Source: CAZNNH01 sp964574335 (lineage in GTDB: Bacteria > Acidobacteriota > Vicinamibacteria > Fen-336). Taken from it: a stretch of DNA of 26,332 bases. The notes under the pieces are model-generated. The model was not told the origin of the DNA. It worked only from the letters and a program-made list of their open reading frames with translations, and made no database searches. The position numbers were made by a program, and so were the translations under genes. The stretch covers positions 1 to 26,332 of the forward strand of contig CAZNNH010000077.1 in assembly GCA_964574335.1 (NCBI GenBank). The letters run 5' to 3'. Shown here in pieces: positions 7,110 through 14,305 of the stretch; position 1 is the stretch's first letter, and every line of letters begins with the position of its first letter.

Positions 7110-7496
7110 CACCACCAGCAGATCACGCGGTCGGCCGCGAAAGCCCGGCGCAGAAGGTCGTCGTAGTCGGTCTCCCCCTCGACGAGCGACACCGTCTCTT
7201 CGCCCGTCCGGGCCGCCTCGACCAGCTCGACGACATCGGCGTCCCCGGGCGAACGGAGGGTGTGCAGGGTTCGCATCGCCGCCTCAAAGGGGGACCACGA
7301 CGTCGTAGCCCTGGAGTCGCGAAGCGAGCTCGCCGAGCGTCCGCTCCATCGCCGCCTCGGAGGTCGTGCAGCCTCCTGGAGGGCGGCGGCTCCGCAGCAG
7401 CTCGAAGATCGCCATCCGTTTCTCGTCGCCCAGCGCCTTGAAGACGCGGGCCATCTCGCAGGACGACGGGCGGCGAGCCGCGGCTTCGATGGCCAT
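7110..7496 (-). pseudogene. ArsR-like regulator remnant with frameshift
   Basis: Reverse strand, ATG at 7496. The first frame gives a recognisable ArsR-type opening (CEMARVFKALGDEKRMAIFELL, residues about 13-34) and continues to GYDVVVPL, then stops at 7284-7286. The stop comes at a run of five C and three T on the reverse strand (about 7286-7294). Removing one base there moves into a frame reading FEAAMRTLHTLRSPGDADVV and then an acidic stretch ending ADRVICW before the end of the DsbA-like gene. That second part is not an ArsR core; ADRVICW recalls the end of DsrE-type proteins, but weakly. The canonical ArsR recognition helix between the two parts is also poor. I interpret a decayed or chimeric gene; a sequencing indel in the homopolymer is the alternative. 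Confidence 0.4.
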
Positions 7497-7521
7497 CGGA
7501 ATCCTGCCGTAGGCGCACCCG

Positions 7522-7543
7522 GCCCTGGAGTCAAGCCCAGGGC
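7522..7543. other. Hairpin between the DUF3795 gene and the ArsR remnant
   Basis: GCCCTGG (7522-7528) and CCAGGGC (7537-7543) form a perfect 7-bp stem with an 8-nt loop, about 80 nt past the stop of the reverse-strand DUF3795 gene. No T-run follows on either strand, so intrinsic termination is uncertain. The loop contains TTGACT on the reverse strand (7534-7529), with TACGGC 17 nt further on, just before the ArsR-like ATG. It may instead be a weak promoter for that remnant. Confidence 0.3.
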
Positions 7544-7621
7544 GTCAGGGCGACGCAGGTGGAGGGAGCAGGCCTCGTCTCGAACAGGTCCTGTGCACGC
7601 CCCGAGCCTCCAGCCTCGTCG

Positions 7622-8119
7622 TCAGCTCAGCCGCCTGTGTCTCTCTTCGGTCAACTGGCGCATCGCCGGCCAGTTCTTCCACAGATTCTTGTCGCAGGAC
7701 GGGAAGTCGTCGCAGACGGCGCACGACCTCACCTCGCGGGACAAGCCGCACTTTCGGACGTCGCAGACGCTGCTGCAGTGATAGCCCAGGCGACCGGTGT
7801 CGGAGCGGCAGCCGTCGCAGGCCACATCCTCGGCCGCGATGGTGACACCGAAGGCCTTCTTCCAGTTGTTGGCGAACCTGGCCTTGACCTCCAGGTCGTT
7901 CTCCCGGGTCGCCTTGTACAGCTCGCACTGCTGGCAGTCGGCTCCGCAGAACGCCAGCTCCTCGAGGGGCTTCTCCTTCTCGGCGCCCGACGGCCCCTCC
8001 GTCTCCGCGGCGGCCTGGGCCAGCCGCACGCACCTCGGCAGACCGAGATCACTCACCACCATCGCCGTTCCCAGGGCCAGGCCCTTGACCAGGAACTCCC
8101 TCCGTTGCTCCTGTGACAT
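7622..8119 (-). CDS. Tat-exported cysteine-rich DUF3795 protein
   Basis: 165 residues. The N-terminus QRREFLVKGLALGTAMVV is a twin-arginine signal (R6-R7), so the protein is probably exported folded. The mature part matches DUF3795: CGADCQQCELYKAT (C58, C62, C65), then a W-x-K-x-F-G stretch, CDGCRSD (C101, C104), YHCSSVCDVRKC (C115, C119, C124) and SCAVCDDFPSC (C133, C136, C142). Eleven cysteines in about 85 residues, mostly in CxxC-like pairs, fit metal or Fe-S binding; the family has no known function. Tat export agrees with a cofactor loaded in the cytoplasm. ATG at 8119 has GGAGG at 8132-8128. The 5' leader holds the inverted repeat CCAGAC-TCC-GTCTGG (8139-8153). The gene is divergent from the DUF3060 gene and not in an operon with its neighbours. 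Confidence 0.85.
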   Translation of the reverse strand: MSQEQRREFLVKGLALGTAMVVSDLGLPRCVRLAQAAAETEGPSGAEKEKPLEELAFCGADCQQCELYKATRENDLEVKARFANNWKKAFGVTIAAEDVACDGCRSDTGRLGYHCSSVCDVRKCGLSREVRSCAVCDDFPSCDKNLWKNWPAMRQLTEERHRRLS

Positions 8120-8436
8120 ACCTCACACCTCCGATCGGCCAGACTCCGTCTGGTTTCCCAGGAGATACGACATCGGGGGCCAGCGGGGCCACACGGAATC
8201 CACCGGACGACGCCATCCAGGGACGAACGGCCGTGTGGCGGGGGTGAGTGCAGCGACGACTCGCCGGAGGGCCAGGAATCGGCACCCACGGCGGTTGATC
8301 GGCGCTTCGGCCTGGCGGGGGTGTGGCATCATGTGTCCGCTCGCCTCGCCGAGAACTCAGCGCGCAGCCGGACGACGACCCACGGAGGCGGGGGTACTTG
8401 CGGATGCTACGGAGCAAAGACATTGAAGGAGGGGGC
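8120..8436. other. Divergent intergenic region (317 nt)
   Basis: This region separates the reverse-strand DUF3795 gene and the forward DUF3060 gene. The only structure I can support is the perfect 6-bp dyad at 8139-8153 in the leader of the DUF3795 gene. It is well placed to act as an operator or leader hairpin. I found no convincing -35/-10 pair for either gene and no coding signal. Confidence 0.4.
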
Positions 8437-9213
8437 ATGCGGACTCAGGTTTCTACGGTCGGTCTCGCCGTCGCGGCAGTCGTGGTCCTGCCGAGCTTCG
8501 TCCATGCTCAGATCGTGCGGAACGCCGTTGGCGGCGCCGAGACGATAGCGTGCAATGGCCAGTCGGTGGACGTGCGGGGCACGTCCTACGACTTGACCCT
8601 GCTCGGGGAGTGTCCCGACGTCGAGGTGGCCGGAACCGGCAACGTCGTCAAGGTCGAGCGGGCGGGCCGGATCGAGGTCACCGGCGTCAACAACAAGGTC
8701 ATCTGGATGGAAAGCTTGCAGGGAGACCGACCGACGATAGAGCGGACCGGTTTCGGCAACTCCGTGAAGCAGGGCACCTTCGAGGCTCCCAAGGACAAAG
8801 CTGCAGGCGGTGGCGTGGTGGCCACTTCCGGGAAGTCGGTGACGCTGCAGGGGAGCGGAGGCTCGGCCACGATCGTGGCGGGGACCGGCGGCTCGGAGTC
8901 GACAGCGGCCGGCAGCGCCGCCGCCTCGAAGGGCAAGACGATCGTCCTCAAGGACAACCACGAGCAGAAGACGGTCGAGTGTCAGGGCGAGGACGTGGAC
9001 GTCGACGGCAACTTCATCGAGCTCACGCTGACCGGGGAGTGCGGAACGGTCCGCGTCAACGGCAACAAGAACGACGTGACCATCGACGCGGCGGCCGCCA
9101 TCTCGATCCCTGGGAACGGGAACAGCGTGAGTTGGCGCCAGGGCGTTGGCGGCAGCGACCCCAAGGTGTCGAACCTGGGCAACGGCAACGAGGTCACGCA
9201 CAGCTCCGAGTAG
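8437..9213 (+). CDS. Exported protein with two DUF3060-like halves
   Basis: 258 residues. A signal peptide (about 1-24, cleavage near VHA-Q) is followed by two copies of a beta-rich DUF3060 pattern. The first copy, about residues 33-110, starts ETIACNGQSVDVRG and continues through LTLLGEC and VEVAGTGNVV. The second copy, about 170-250, starts KTVECQGEDVDVDG and continues through LTLTGEC and VRVNGNKNDV. A Gly/Ser/Ala-rich linker (about 112-165) joins them. Each half has one C-(N/Q)-G and one GEC cysteine, an obvious disulfide pair in the periplasm. Repeated G-N-G-N turns suggest a small beta-helix or stacked-turn fold. Function is unknown. ATG at 8437 has AAGGAGGGGG directly upstream, which fixes the start; longer in-frame readings have no signal peptide at their start. 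Confidence 0.8.
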   Translation: MRTQVSTVGLAVAAVVVLPSFVHAQIVRNAVGGAETIACNGQSVDVRGTSYDLTLLGECPDVEVAGTGNVVKVERAGRIEVTGVNNKVIWMESLQGDRPTIERTGFGNSVKQGTFEAPKDKAAGGGVVATSGKSVTLQGSGGSATIVAGTGGSESTAAGSAAASKGKTIVLKDNHEQKTVECQGEDVDVDGNFIELTLTGECGTVRVNGNKNDVTIDAAAAISIPGNGNSVSWRQGVGGSDPKVSNLGNGNEVTHSSE

Positions 9214-9495
9214 GCGACGCCGTCGGCCCCACCGCTTGCCTCGGCGGAGACAGGCCACGCTCCTCGACCTTGCCGCCGCTGGAGCGGCAGGCGAGGGGTC
9301 GGTGCGGGCTTCCCCCTCGTCCTACAATCGCCTCGACCGTCGAGAGGCAGACCTCGTGGCGCTCGGGCGATTCAGGTTGGGTCCGTGGACCAGGAGAATG
9401 CGCACTGCGCCTCACCCGATGGGTCGGGTGCGCTCTCTCATGGAAAGCCGGCGGACTCCAGCGCCTGCAGGGAAGGGCGCGGCTCTCGCGCCCGC
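9214..9495. other. Convergent intergenic region with two GC hairpins
   Basis: This lies between the ends of the DUF3060 gene and the kinase gene. CACCCGA-TGGG-TCGGGTG at 9413-9430 is a perfect 7-bp stem. GGGCGCG-GCTCT-CGCGCCC at 9475-9493 is another perfect 7-bp stem, 2 nt past the kinase stop on the reverse strand. Neither is followed by a clean T-run, but the second is well placed to end kinase transcripts or protect their 3' end. Confidence 0.4.
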
Positions 9496-11799
9496 TCAGG
9501 CCCGACCCGGGCCGCGGCGCCACTCGGTTCGCTGCAGGATCAGCCCCGCCAGCAGCGCCAGCAGCCCCGCCACCAGGACGCTCACGCCCCAGCCGACCCG
9601 CTCCAGCCACTGGTAGTGGTCGGTGATCATGAAGATCGCCAGCCCCGTGTTGAACAGCCCGGCCGTGTAGAAGGCGCGCCGCTGTCGGAAGCGGCTGACG
9701 AAGGCGATCCCCAACGCGGCGAGCAGGAAGAGCCAGTCGGCCCGTTGCGTGTAGTCGCCGGTCTCCACCAGATAGGCGATCGGCTCCAGGATCGCGAACG
9801 GTGCGATCACCTCCAGAAGCCGGCCCGGCGTCCTCATCAGCGTGGTCCCGCTCCGGTCGAGGATGATGCCGATGGCCAGGAAGATGATGCCGTTGAACGC
9901 CATCGCCGCCACCGTGTCGAGCAGCAGCGGGTCTCCCACCGAGGCCTCCTGGAGCGGCGCCAGAGTCACACCGACGAGCGCGAGGGCGCGACCCTTCAGC
10001 GCCAGCAGCTCCAGGCTCGCCACCACCAGGGCGGCTGTGAGGAAGTAGAGGGGCTGCGCCAGGAAGGGCCGGCGCCGGGCCTCGAAGACCCCGCCGAGGG
10101 CCGCGGCCACGCCGAGCAGTGGCAGGAGGCGCAGGCCCAGGGCGTCCCACTGCCCCTCGACGACCCACTCCTCGAGGCCGAGGTCGGCCAGCACCGCGAG
10201 GTGCAGCACCAGCAGCACGGCGGCGAACCCCGAGGCGAGAGCCACGGTACGGGTCCGCAGGGCGAGCAGACCCACCCACAGCAGCGACAGCGCCAGCGAG
10301 GCCTGGATCTGCCGGTTGGTGACGTCCTGGAAGAGGCCGCGCCCCTCGGGAGCCACGGTGGCGAGGAGCGACGACTCCCGGAGCAAGACCAGCAGTAGCA
10401 GCGGGAGCAGCAGCGCCGCCCCGAGGTGGAAGGCCACCGCCACCGCCTTGTGCTCGCCTCGGTCGATTCGGAAGGCGGCGATCGTCAAGGCGAGCAGCGG
10501 TAGGCCGAGCGGGACCAGAGGCGACGCCAGCCCCTCCATCGCCCCGGCCCGGTACGCCCCGAAGTAGAGCAGGCCGCCGCAGGCCAGCAGGAACGCGCCG
10601 AGGTAGAGGCAGATCTGAGAGAAGGAGAGGCTGCGGCTGCCGAGGATCCAGTCGCCGTCGCGCGAGTCGAGCTTGGCGTAGGCCTCGCGCAGCCGGCGCC
10701 CCTCGTGAGGATAGACGAGCCTGAGGCGCTCCCACTCGCCGATCTGCTCCAGGTGCGGCCGCATCCGGCGCCCCAGCGCCGACCGGTACCCGGGTGGACG
10801 CGCCAGGACCGGACGACCCTCCAGGTAGCGCCGGATGTCGGCGGCCAGCTCGCGCGCGGAGCCGTACCGGTCCCGCGGGTCGGGGGCCATCGCCGTCAGG
10901 GCGATCGACTGGAGGGGCTCGGGCACGCCGGGCTCGATCTCGGCGGGCAGCCGCACGTCCCCCTCATGGATCGCCTCGAGCAGTCCCTGCTCGGTGTCGG
11001 CCTGGAACGGCCGCTCGCCGCAGAGCAGCTCGAACAGCAGCACGCCGAGGGCGTAGATGTCGCTGCGCTCGTCGATCGGCTGCGCGGGGTCGAGTTGCTC
11101 GGGGGCCATGTAGGCCAGGGTGCCGAGGCCGTGGCCCCGGTCGGGCTCGCCCCTGGCGAGGCCGAAGTCGAGGATCCTCGGTCGCAGCGTTGCATCCACC
11201 AGGATGTTGTCGGGCTTGAGGTCGCGGTGCTGGATCCCGAGGTCGTGGGCGCGCTGCACTGCCTCGGCGACCTCGGCGACCAAGCGGGCCCGCTGGGCGG
11301 GCTCCAGCGATGGGCCGATCCTGGAGAGGGCGAAACCGTCGACGTGCTCCATCAGCAGGATCGGAGGGTCGCCCGGCCGGAACTCCAGCAGCCGCACGAA
11401 ACGCGGGTCCTCGAACAACGCCAGGGATCGGGCCTCCCGGAGGAAGTCCGAGACCGTCGAGGCGAGCGGGCTGTCGCGACGCAGGACCTTGGCGGCCACG
11501 ATCCGTCCCAGGGTCAGGTCCTCGAGCTTGTAGACCTCGCCGCCGCCGCCCCGTCCCAGGCGCTCGATGGTCCTGAAGCCCGGGAAGCTCGGCAGCGGCG
11601 CCGCCTCGGGCGGGGACGGCTCGGGGCCGGTCAGCAGCGCCTCGATCGTGTCGTGCTGCTCGAGCAGTCTCTCGAGGCTGGCGAGGAGATCCGGGCTCTC
11701 TCGACAGAGCGCTGCCAGGTCGGGTTCGGCGTCGCCCGCCAGGCGCGCCTCGAGGGCGCGCGTGAGCAGCGCCTCGATCCGCTCGTCGGCTGCCGTCAC
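9496..11799 (-). CDS. Ser/Thr protein kinase with large C-terminal membrane domain
   Basis: 767 residues. After a helical, possibly coiled N-terminal segment (about 1-70) comes a complete Hanks-type kinase: glycine loop LGRGGGGEVY (81-90), lysine K104 in VAAKVL, catalytic HRDLKPDN (191-198), DFG (211-213), and activation-segment end GTLAYMAPEQ (226-235). All catalytic residues are present, so it should be active. A linker with a conserved-looking HEGRRLREAYAKLD segment leads into about 12 hydrophobic helices (about 390-750). There is no PASTA or other external sensor domain, so the membrane part itself is the probable sensor. GTG at 11799 overlaps the sigma factor stop by 4 nt (GTGA), so kinase and sigma factor are made together; regulation of the sigma factor by phosphorylation is a natural inference. 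Apparent longer readings upstream run antisense-free through the sigma gene in another frame and are rejected. Confidence 0.88.
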   Translation of the reverse strand: MTAADERIEALLTRALEARLAGDAEPDLAALCRESPDLLASLERLLEQHDTIEALLTGPEPSPPEAAPLPSFPGFRTIERLGRGGGGEVYKLEDLTLGRIVAAKVLRRDSPLASTVSDFLREARSLALFEDPRFVRLLEFRPGDPPILLMEHVDGFALSRIGPSLEPAQRARLVAEVAEAVQRAHDLGIQHRDLKPDNILVDATLRPRILDFGLARGEPDRGHGLGTLAYMAPEQLDPAQPIDERSDIYALGVLLFELLCGERPFQADTEQGLLEAIHEGDVRLPAEIEPGVPEPLQSIALTAMAPDPRDRYGSARELAADIRRYLEGRPVLARPPGYRSALGRRMRPHLEQIGEWERLRLVYPHEGRRLREAYAKLDSRDGDWILGSRSLSFSQICLYLGAFLLACGGLLYFGAYRAGAMEGLASPLVPLGLPLLALTIAAFRIDRGEHKAVAVAFHLGAALLLPLLLLVLLRESSLLATVAPEGRGLFQDVTNRQIQASLALSLLWVGLLALRTRTVALASGFAAVLLVLHLAVLADLGLEEWVVEGQWDALGLRLLPLLGVAAALGGVFEARRRPFLAQPLYFLTAALVVASLELLALKGRALALVGVTLAPLQEASVGDPLLLDTVAAMAFNGIIFLAIGIILDRSGTTLMRTPGRLLEVIAPFAILEPIAYLVETGDYTQRADWLFLLAALGIAFVSRFRQRRAFYTAGLFNTGLAIFMITDHYQWLERVGWGVSVLVAGLLALLAGLILQRTEWRRGPGRA

Positions 11800-12401
11800 G
11801 ACTCCGTCCCCACCGCCATCGTGAGCGCGGCCATCGCCCGAGCCAGGAGCATTCGGCTGGCATCCGCGGACCGGCCGATGCGGTCGCCGATATCGACGAA
11901 GGAGAGCTCTTCCAGCTTCCGCAGCACGATCACCTCGCGATGCTCGGGGCTCAGCGCCTCGAGGGCCCGCTCCAGGCGCAGCCGGCGCTGGTCGAGGGCG
12001 ATCCGGCTCGTCTCGGAGCGCACCCGAGCGGCCAGACGGTCCAGCTCCACCGACGTCTGCAGGCGCCCTGGTGCCCGGCGCTGGCGACCGTGGAAGTCGG
12101 CGAGGTCGCGGATCTCGTTGGCGGCGATCCGCGCCAGCCAGGCCATCAGGGAGCCTTCGTGCTCCCCGCGAAAACGGTCGAAGCCGGCGAGCGCCTTGAC
12201 CATCGTGGACTGGAGGATGTCCCGCGACTCGAGGCACGAGCGGAGGTCCGGCCCCAGCCGCAGTCGGATCAGGCACAGCAGGCGCGTGCCACAGCGGTCG
12301 AGGAGCCGTCCTAGGGCATCGCGGGAGCCGGACCGCGCCCGATCCAGCAGGCTCGGTCCGGTCTCCCTCACCGTCTCGCCAGGCGGGTCCGGGTCGGTCA
12401 C
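11796..12401 (-). CDS. ECF-type RNA polymerase sigma factor
   Basis: 201 residues. Sigma region 2 spans about residues 28-105, with DILQSTMVKALAGFDRFRG followed by W-L-A-R-I-A-A-N-E-I-R-D as the -10 recognition helix. Region 4 spans about 145-195, with LERALEALSPEHREVIVLRK, EELSFVDIGDRIG and the recognition helix SADASRMLLARAMAAL. Regions 1 and 3 are absent, as in ECF factors. GTG at 12401 overlaps the lipoprotein stop, and the sigma stop overlaps the kinase GTG, each by 4 nt. No anti-sigma factor is adjacent; the partner is a Ser/Thr kinase instead, as in ECF groups associated with such kinases. Target promoters cannot be read from the window. Confidence 0.88.
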   Translation of the reverse strand: MTDPDPPGETVRETGPSLLDRARSGSRDALGRLLDRCGTRLLCLIRLRLGPDLRSCLESRDILQSTMVKALAGFDRFRGEHEGSLMAWLARIAANEIRDLADFHGRQRRAPGRLQTSVELDRLAARVRSETSRIALDQRRLRLERALEALSPEHREVIVLRKLEELSFVDIGDRIGRSADASRMLLARAMAALTMAVGTES

Positions 12402-12997
12402 TCGCGCTCCCGGACCAGCGTGCAGGGTCGCGGAAAGGCCTCCGGATCGGCGACGTGCTGGGCCAGGAAGGCCGACAGCTCGCCGGTCGGCGCGGTCAGG
12501 ACGACCCCTGCCTCCTGCCCCTCGTCCCACTCGTGCCAGATGTGGGCGAGCGGCAGCCGGCCGGCCCTGGCCCGCCGCGCCACCCAGTCGGGGTCGAGGA
12601 AGGCGATCTCGAGTCGATCCCCCTCCAGGCGCAGGCGCGCGGCGCTGTGGAGGGGGAGCAGGTGGAGGGCGTGGAAGTCGGGCTCCTCTCGCTCTTGCAG
12701 CTCGGGCGTCATGCTCCACACCAGGCGGCCCCCGAGACGGCCGAGGCGGACCGCAAACGGTTGCAGCTCTTGTCCCTGCTCCCCCAGCCGCACCGTCCAA
12801 CGACCGTTCTCGCCGCGGCTCAGCTCGACGATCGTGGGCTCGTCTCCTCCCTCCTCCTCGACCCAGCGCCCCGCCAGCGCGGGGAGATCGAACCCGTCAG
12901 CCTCTCCCAGGTAGGGGTTCACCGATGTCTGGAAGATACAGCCACAGCCGACCAGGCATCCGAGGGCGAGGGTCAGTTTCGTGACCGTCCTGCGCAT
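12398..12997 (-). CDS. Putative lipoprotein of unknown function, first gene of the sigma-kinase operon
   Basis: 199 residues, not matched to a known family. ATG at 12997 follows GAGGAGGAGG, a strong ribosome binding site, and gives MRRTVTKLTLALGCLVGCGC: a basic start, hydrophobic core and lipobox LVGC (C18; C14 is an alternative). The mature part is soluble and rich in Trp and acidic residues, with strand-like segments such as LAGRWVEEEGGDE, RWTVRLGEQGQELQPF and RLEGDRLEIAFLDPDWV. The pattern suggests a small beta-barrel or lipocalin-like envelope domain. It is translationally coupled to the ECF sigma gene through a 4-nt overlap, so it may be the envelope component of that signalling unit. 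The longer reading upstream of 12997 has no signal sequence. Confidence 0.7.
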   Translation of the reverse strand: MRRTVTKLTLALGCLVGCGCIFQTSVNPYLGEADGFDLPALAGRWVEEEGGDEPTIVELSRGENGRWTVRLGEQGQELQPFAVRLGRLGGRLVWSMTPELQEREEPDFHALHLLPLHSAARLRLEGDRLEIAFLDPDWVARRARAGRLPLAHIWHEWDEGQEAGVVLTAPTGELSAFLAQHVADPEAFPRPCTLVRERE

Positions 12998-13127
12998 CGT
13001 GCACCTCCTCCTCGAGCAGCGTCCATTTCGCTGCCCGCCACCCAAGGAGACGGCGCCGACTCCCGCCACCGAACGTCGGACCGCGCCACGGGCGCGGGCT
13101 CGGGCCGGGAGCCCCTCTCGAGCTCCC

Positions 13128-13223
13128 CTACTGGGGCCCGACCGGGGGCGGTGGCAGGTGTCCGAGCTGGGCCAAGGCCGTGGCATGGTCCCAGACGATC
13201 CAGTACTCGGCGATCCCCCTCCG
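13128..13223 (-). pseudogene. SnoaL-like/ester cyclase C-terminal remnant
   Basis: The reverse strand reads RRGIAEYWIVWDHATALAQL followed by GHLPPPP and a stop at 13128-13130. The pattern G-x-I-x-E-x-W-x-x-x-D, then L-x-Q-L-G-x-x-P, is the conserved end of SnoaL-like ester cyclases (NTF2-like fold). Nothing resembling the remaining 100 or so residues lies upstream; there the frame runs antisense to the methyltransferase gene. This is a fragment left by deletion. Confidence 0.5.
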
Positions 13224-13241
13224 TGCCCGGAGCGCTTCGAC

Positions 13242-13334
13242 ATGCGGAAGAAGGAGCTCGACCCCGAGATCCGGCGCCTGAAGGCGGCCCTCGACACGCT
13301 GAGGCGCCGCCGCTCCGAGCGCTCGCCATCGTGA
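13242..13334 (+). CDS. Possible 30-residue charged helical peptide
   Basis: ATG at 13242 with CGGAG 9 nt upstream reads MRKKELDPEIRRLKAALDTL and then an Arg-rich tail. It is strongly helical and basic. It could be a true small protein, or the tail of a decayed gene like the neighbouring remnant. The start lies about 55 nt before the methyltransferase ATG when the stop is reached. No promoter is evident. Confidence 0.22.
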   Translation: MRKKELDPEIRRLKAALDTLRRRRSERSPS

Positions 13335-13388
13335 CGGGGTGCGGCGTGCTATCGTCCGGAGCTGGCGAGGAGCGACGCTCGCTCGAGG

Positions 13389-14165
13389 ATGGGGCAAGGC
13401 CGCTACACCTACGGAGAAGGCGATGCCGCCGATCGTCGGCTGGCGGATATCGCCTCGTACTTCGACGTCAGCTCCGAGGCCTTCGTAAGGGAGCAGGCTC
13501 CGGCGCCGATCACCCTGGCCGTCGATCTCGGTTGCGGCCCGGGCCACACGACCCGGATGCTGCACCGGTCGGGGGGCGCCAAGCTGACTCTCGGCCTCGA
13601 CTCCTCCCACGACTTCCTGCGGCGGGCGGCGGCTCGCCTGCCACAGTGCCGGTTCGTGCGCTGCGACGTCCGCCGACCCGTGCTCCCCTGCGCGCCGGAT
13701 CTCGCGTACTGCCGTTTCGTGCTCTCCCACCTCCCCGATGCCCCGGCCGTTCTCGATCGGTGGGCGGGCAACCTGGCAAGGGGGGGCCGGCTCTTGGTCG
13801 ACGAGCTCGAGGACATCGAGACCGACGTTCCCGTCTTCCGCCGCTACCTCGAGATCGGCGAGCGGCTGGTGGCCTCCCAGAAGGCCCGGCTGTGGGTCGG
13901 TCCGGCGCTGGCCGACGCCGCCTACCGCTCGCCGATCCTGCTGAGCGAGACGGCACGGCTCCAGGTGCCGAACCGGACCGCCGCCTCGTGGTTCCACCCG
14001 AACACGGTCACGGTCTGGGAGCGCGAGCCGGCCGTCCTGACCACCGTGGGCGCCCGGGAGCGTCGGGCGATCGCCGACGAGCTCGCCCGCGTCCGCGACA
14101 CGGGAGACCCGGACGGACATGCCGTATGGGTCATGCGCCGGATCGTGGCCTCGGCCGGCCCTTGA
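13389..14165 (+). CDS. Class I SAM-dependent methyltransferase
   Basis: 258 residues, cytoplasmic. Motif I is AVDLGCGPGHTT (44-55), followed by an acidic second strand (LTLGLDSSHDFL) in which the aspartate binds the SAM ribose. Next come RFVRCDVRRPVLP (motif II region), YCRFVLSHLPD (post-motif helix typical of Methyltransf_11/25 small-molecule enzymes) and the GGRLLVDELED strand. The C-terminal third carries an HPNTVTVWE segment of unknown role. Substrate is unknown; the family covers small metabolites, quinones and lipids. ATG at 13389 is the first in-frame start; its ribosome binding site is weak (CGAGG too close, GAGGAG too far). It precedes the GT-C-like gene on the same strand, but that gene has its own promoter. 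Confidence 0.85.
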   Translation: MGQGRYTYGEGDAADRRLADIASYFDVSSEAFVREQAPAPITLAVDLGCGPGHTTRMLHRSGGAKLTLGLDSSHDFLRRAAARLPQCRFVRCDVRRPVLPCAPDLAYCRFVLSHLPDAPAVLDRWAGNLARGGRLLVDELEDIETDVPVFRRYLEIGERLVASQKARLWVGPALADAAYRSPILLSETARLQVPNRTAASWFHPNTVTVWEREPAVLTTVGARERRAIADELARVRDTGDPDGHAVWVMRRIVASAGP

Positions 14166-14181
14166 CGGCGCGAGGATCCCC

Positions 14182-14196
14182 GGGCCCACAGGGCCC
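14182..14196 (+). terminator. Weak candidate terminator hairpin after the methyltransferase
   Basis: GGGCCC-ACA-GGGCCC, 17 nt past the methyltransferase stop, makes a 6-bp GC stem with a 3-nt loop. It lacks a T-run, so it is at best a weak intrinsic terminator. Confidence 0.3.
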
Positions 14197-14241
14197 CAGC
14201 CGCAGCGACGCCATGGCACAGAGTGGCCGCCGCGGCACCCG

Positions 14242-14270
14242 GTGACAAGCCCGCTCCGGTGCGCTAGAGT
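14242..14270 (+). promoter_or_regulatory. Sigma-70-like promoter of the GT-C-like gene
   Basis: GTGACA at 14242-14247 and TAGAGT at 14265-14270 are separated by exactly 17 nt. Transcription would start near 14277, leaving a leader of about 29 nt with a GGGAG ribosome binding site directly before the ATG at 14306. Confidence 0.55.
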
Positions 14271-14305
14271 AGCGCGCGGTTGGGGGGACAAGCCTGGGGT
14301 GGGAG

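Larger units (their letters stand above)
12998..13388. other. Intergenic stretch (391 nt) with a gene remnant and a possible small ORF
   Basis: Between the reverse-strand lipoprotein operon and the forward methyltransferase. It contains the ester-cyclase scrap at 13128-13223 and a 30-codon forward ORF at 13242-13334, described separately. I see no strong promoter for either flanking gene. Confidence 0.4.

Noticed and set aside
7506..7534. MerR-type promoter (TTGACT, 17 nt, TACGGC) on the reverse strand
   Set aside because: The -10 is poor, the spacer lacks the long dyad expected of MerR sites, and the downstream gene is a remnant.
12455..14245. 596-codon forward frame across the lipoprotein and methyltransferase
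   Set aside because: It crosses genes on both strands in a shadow frame, and its composition is low-complexity.
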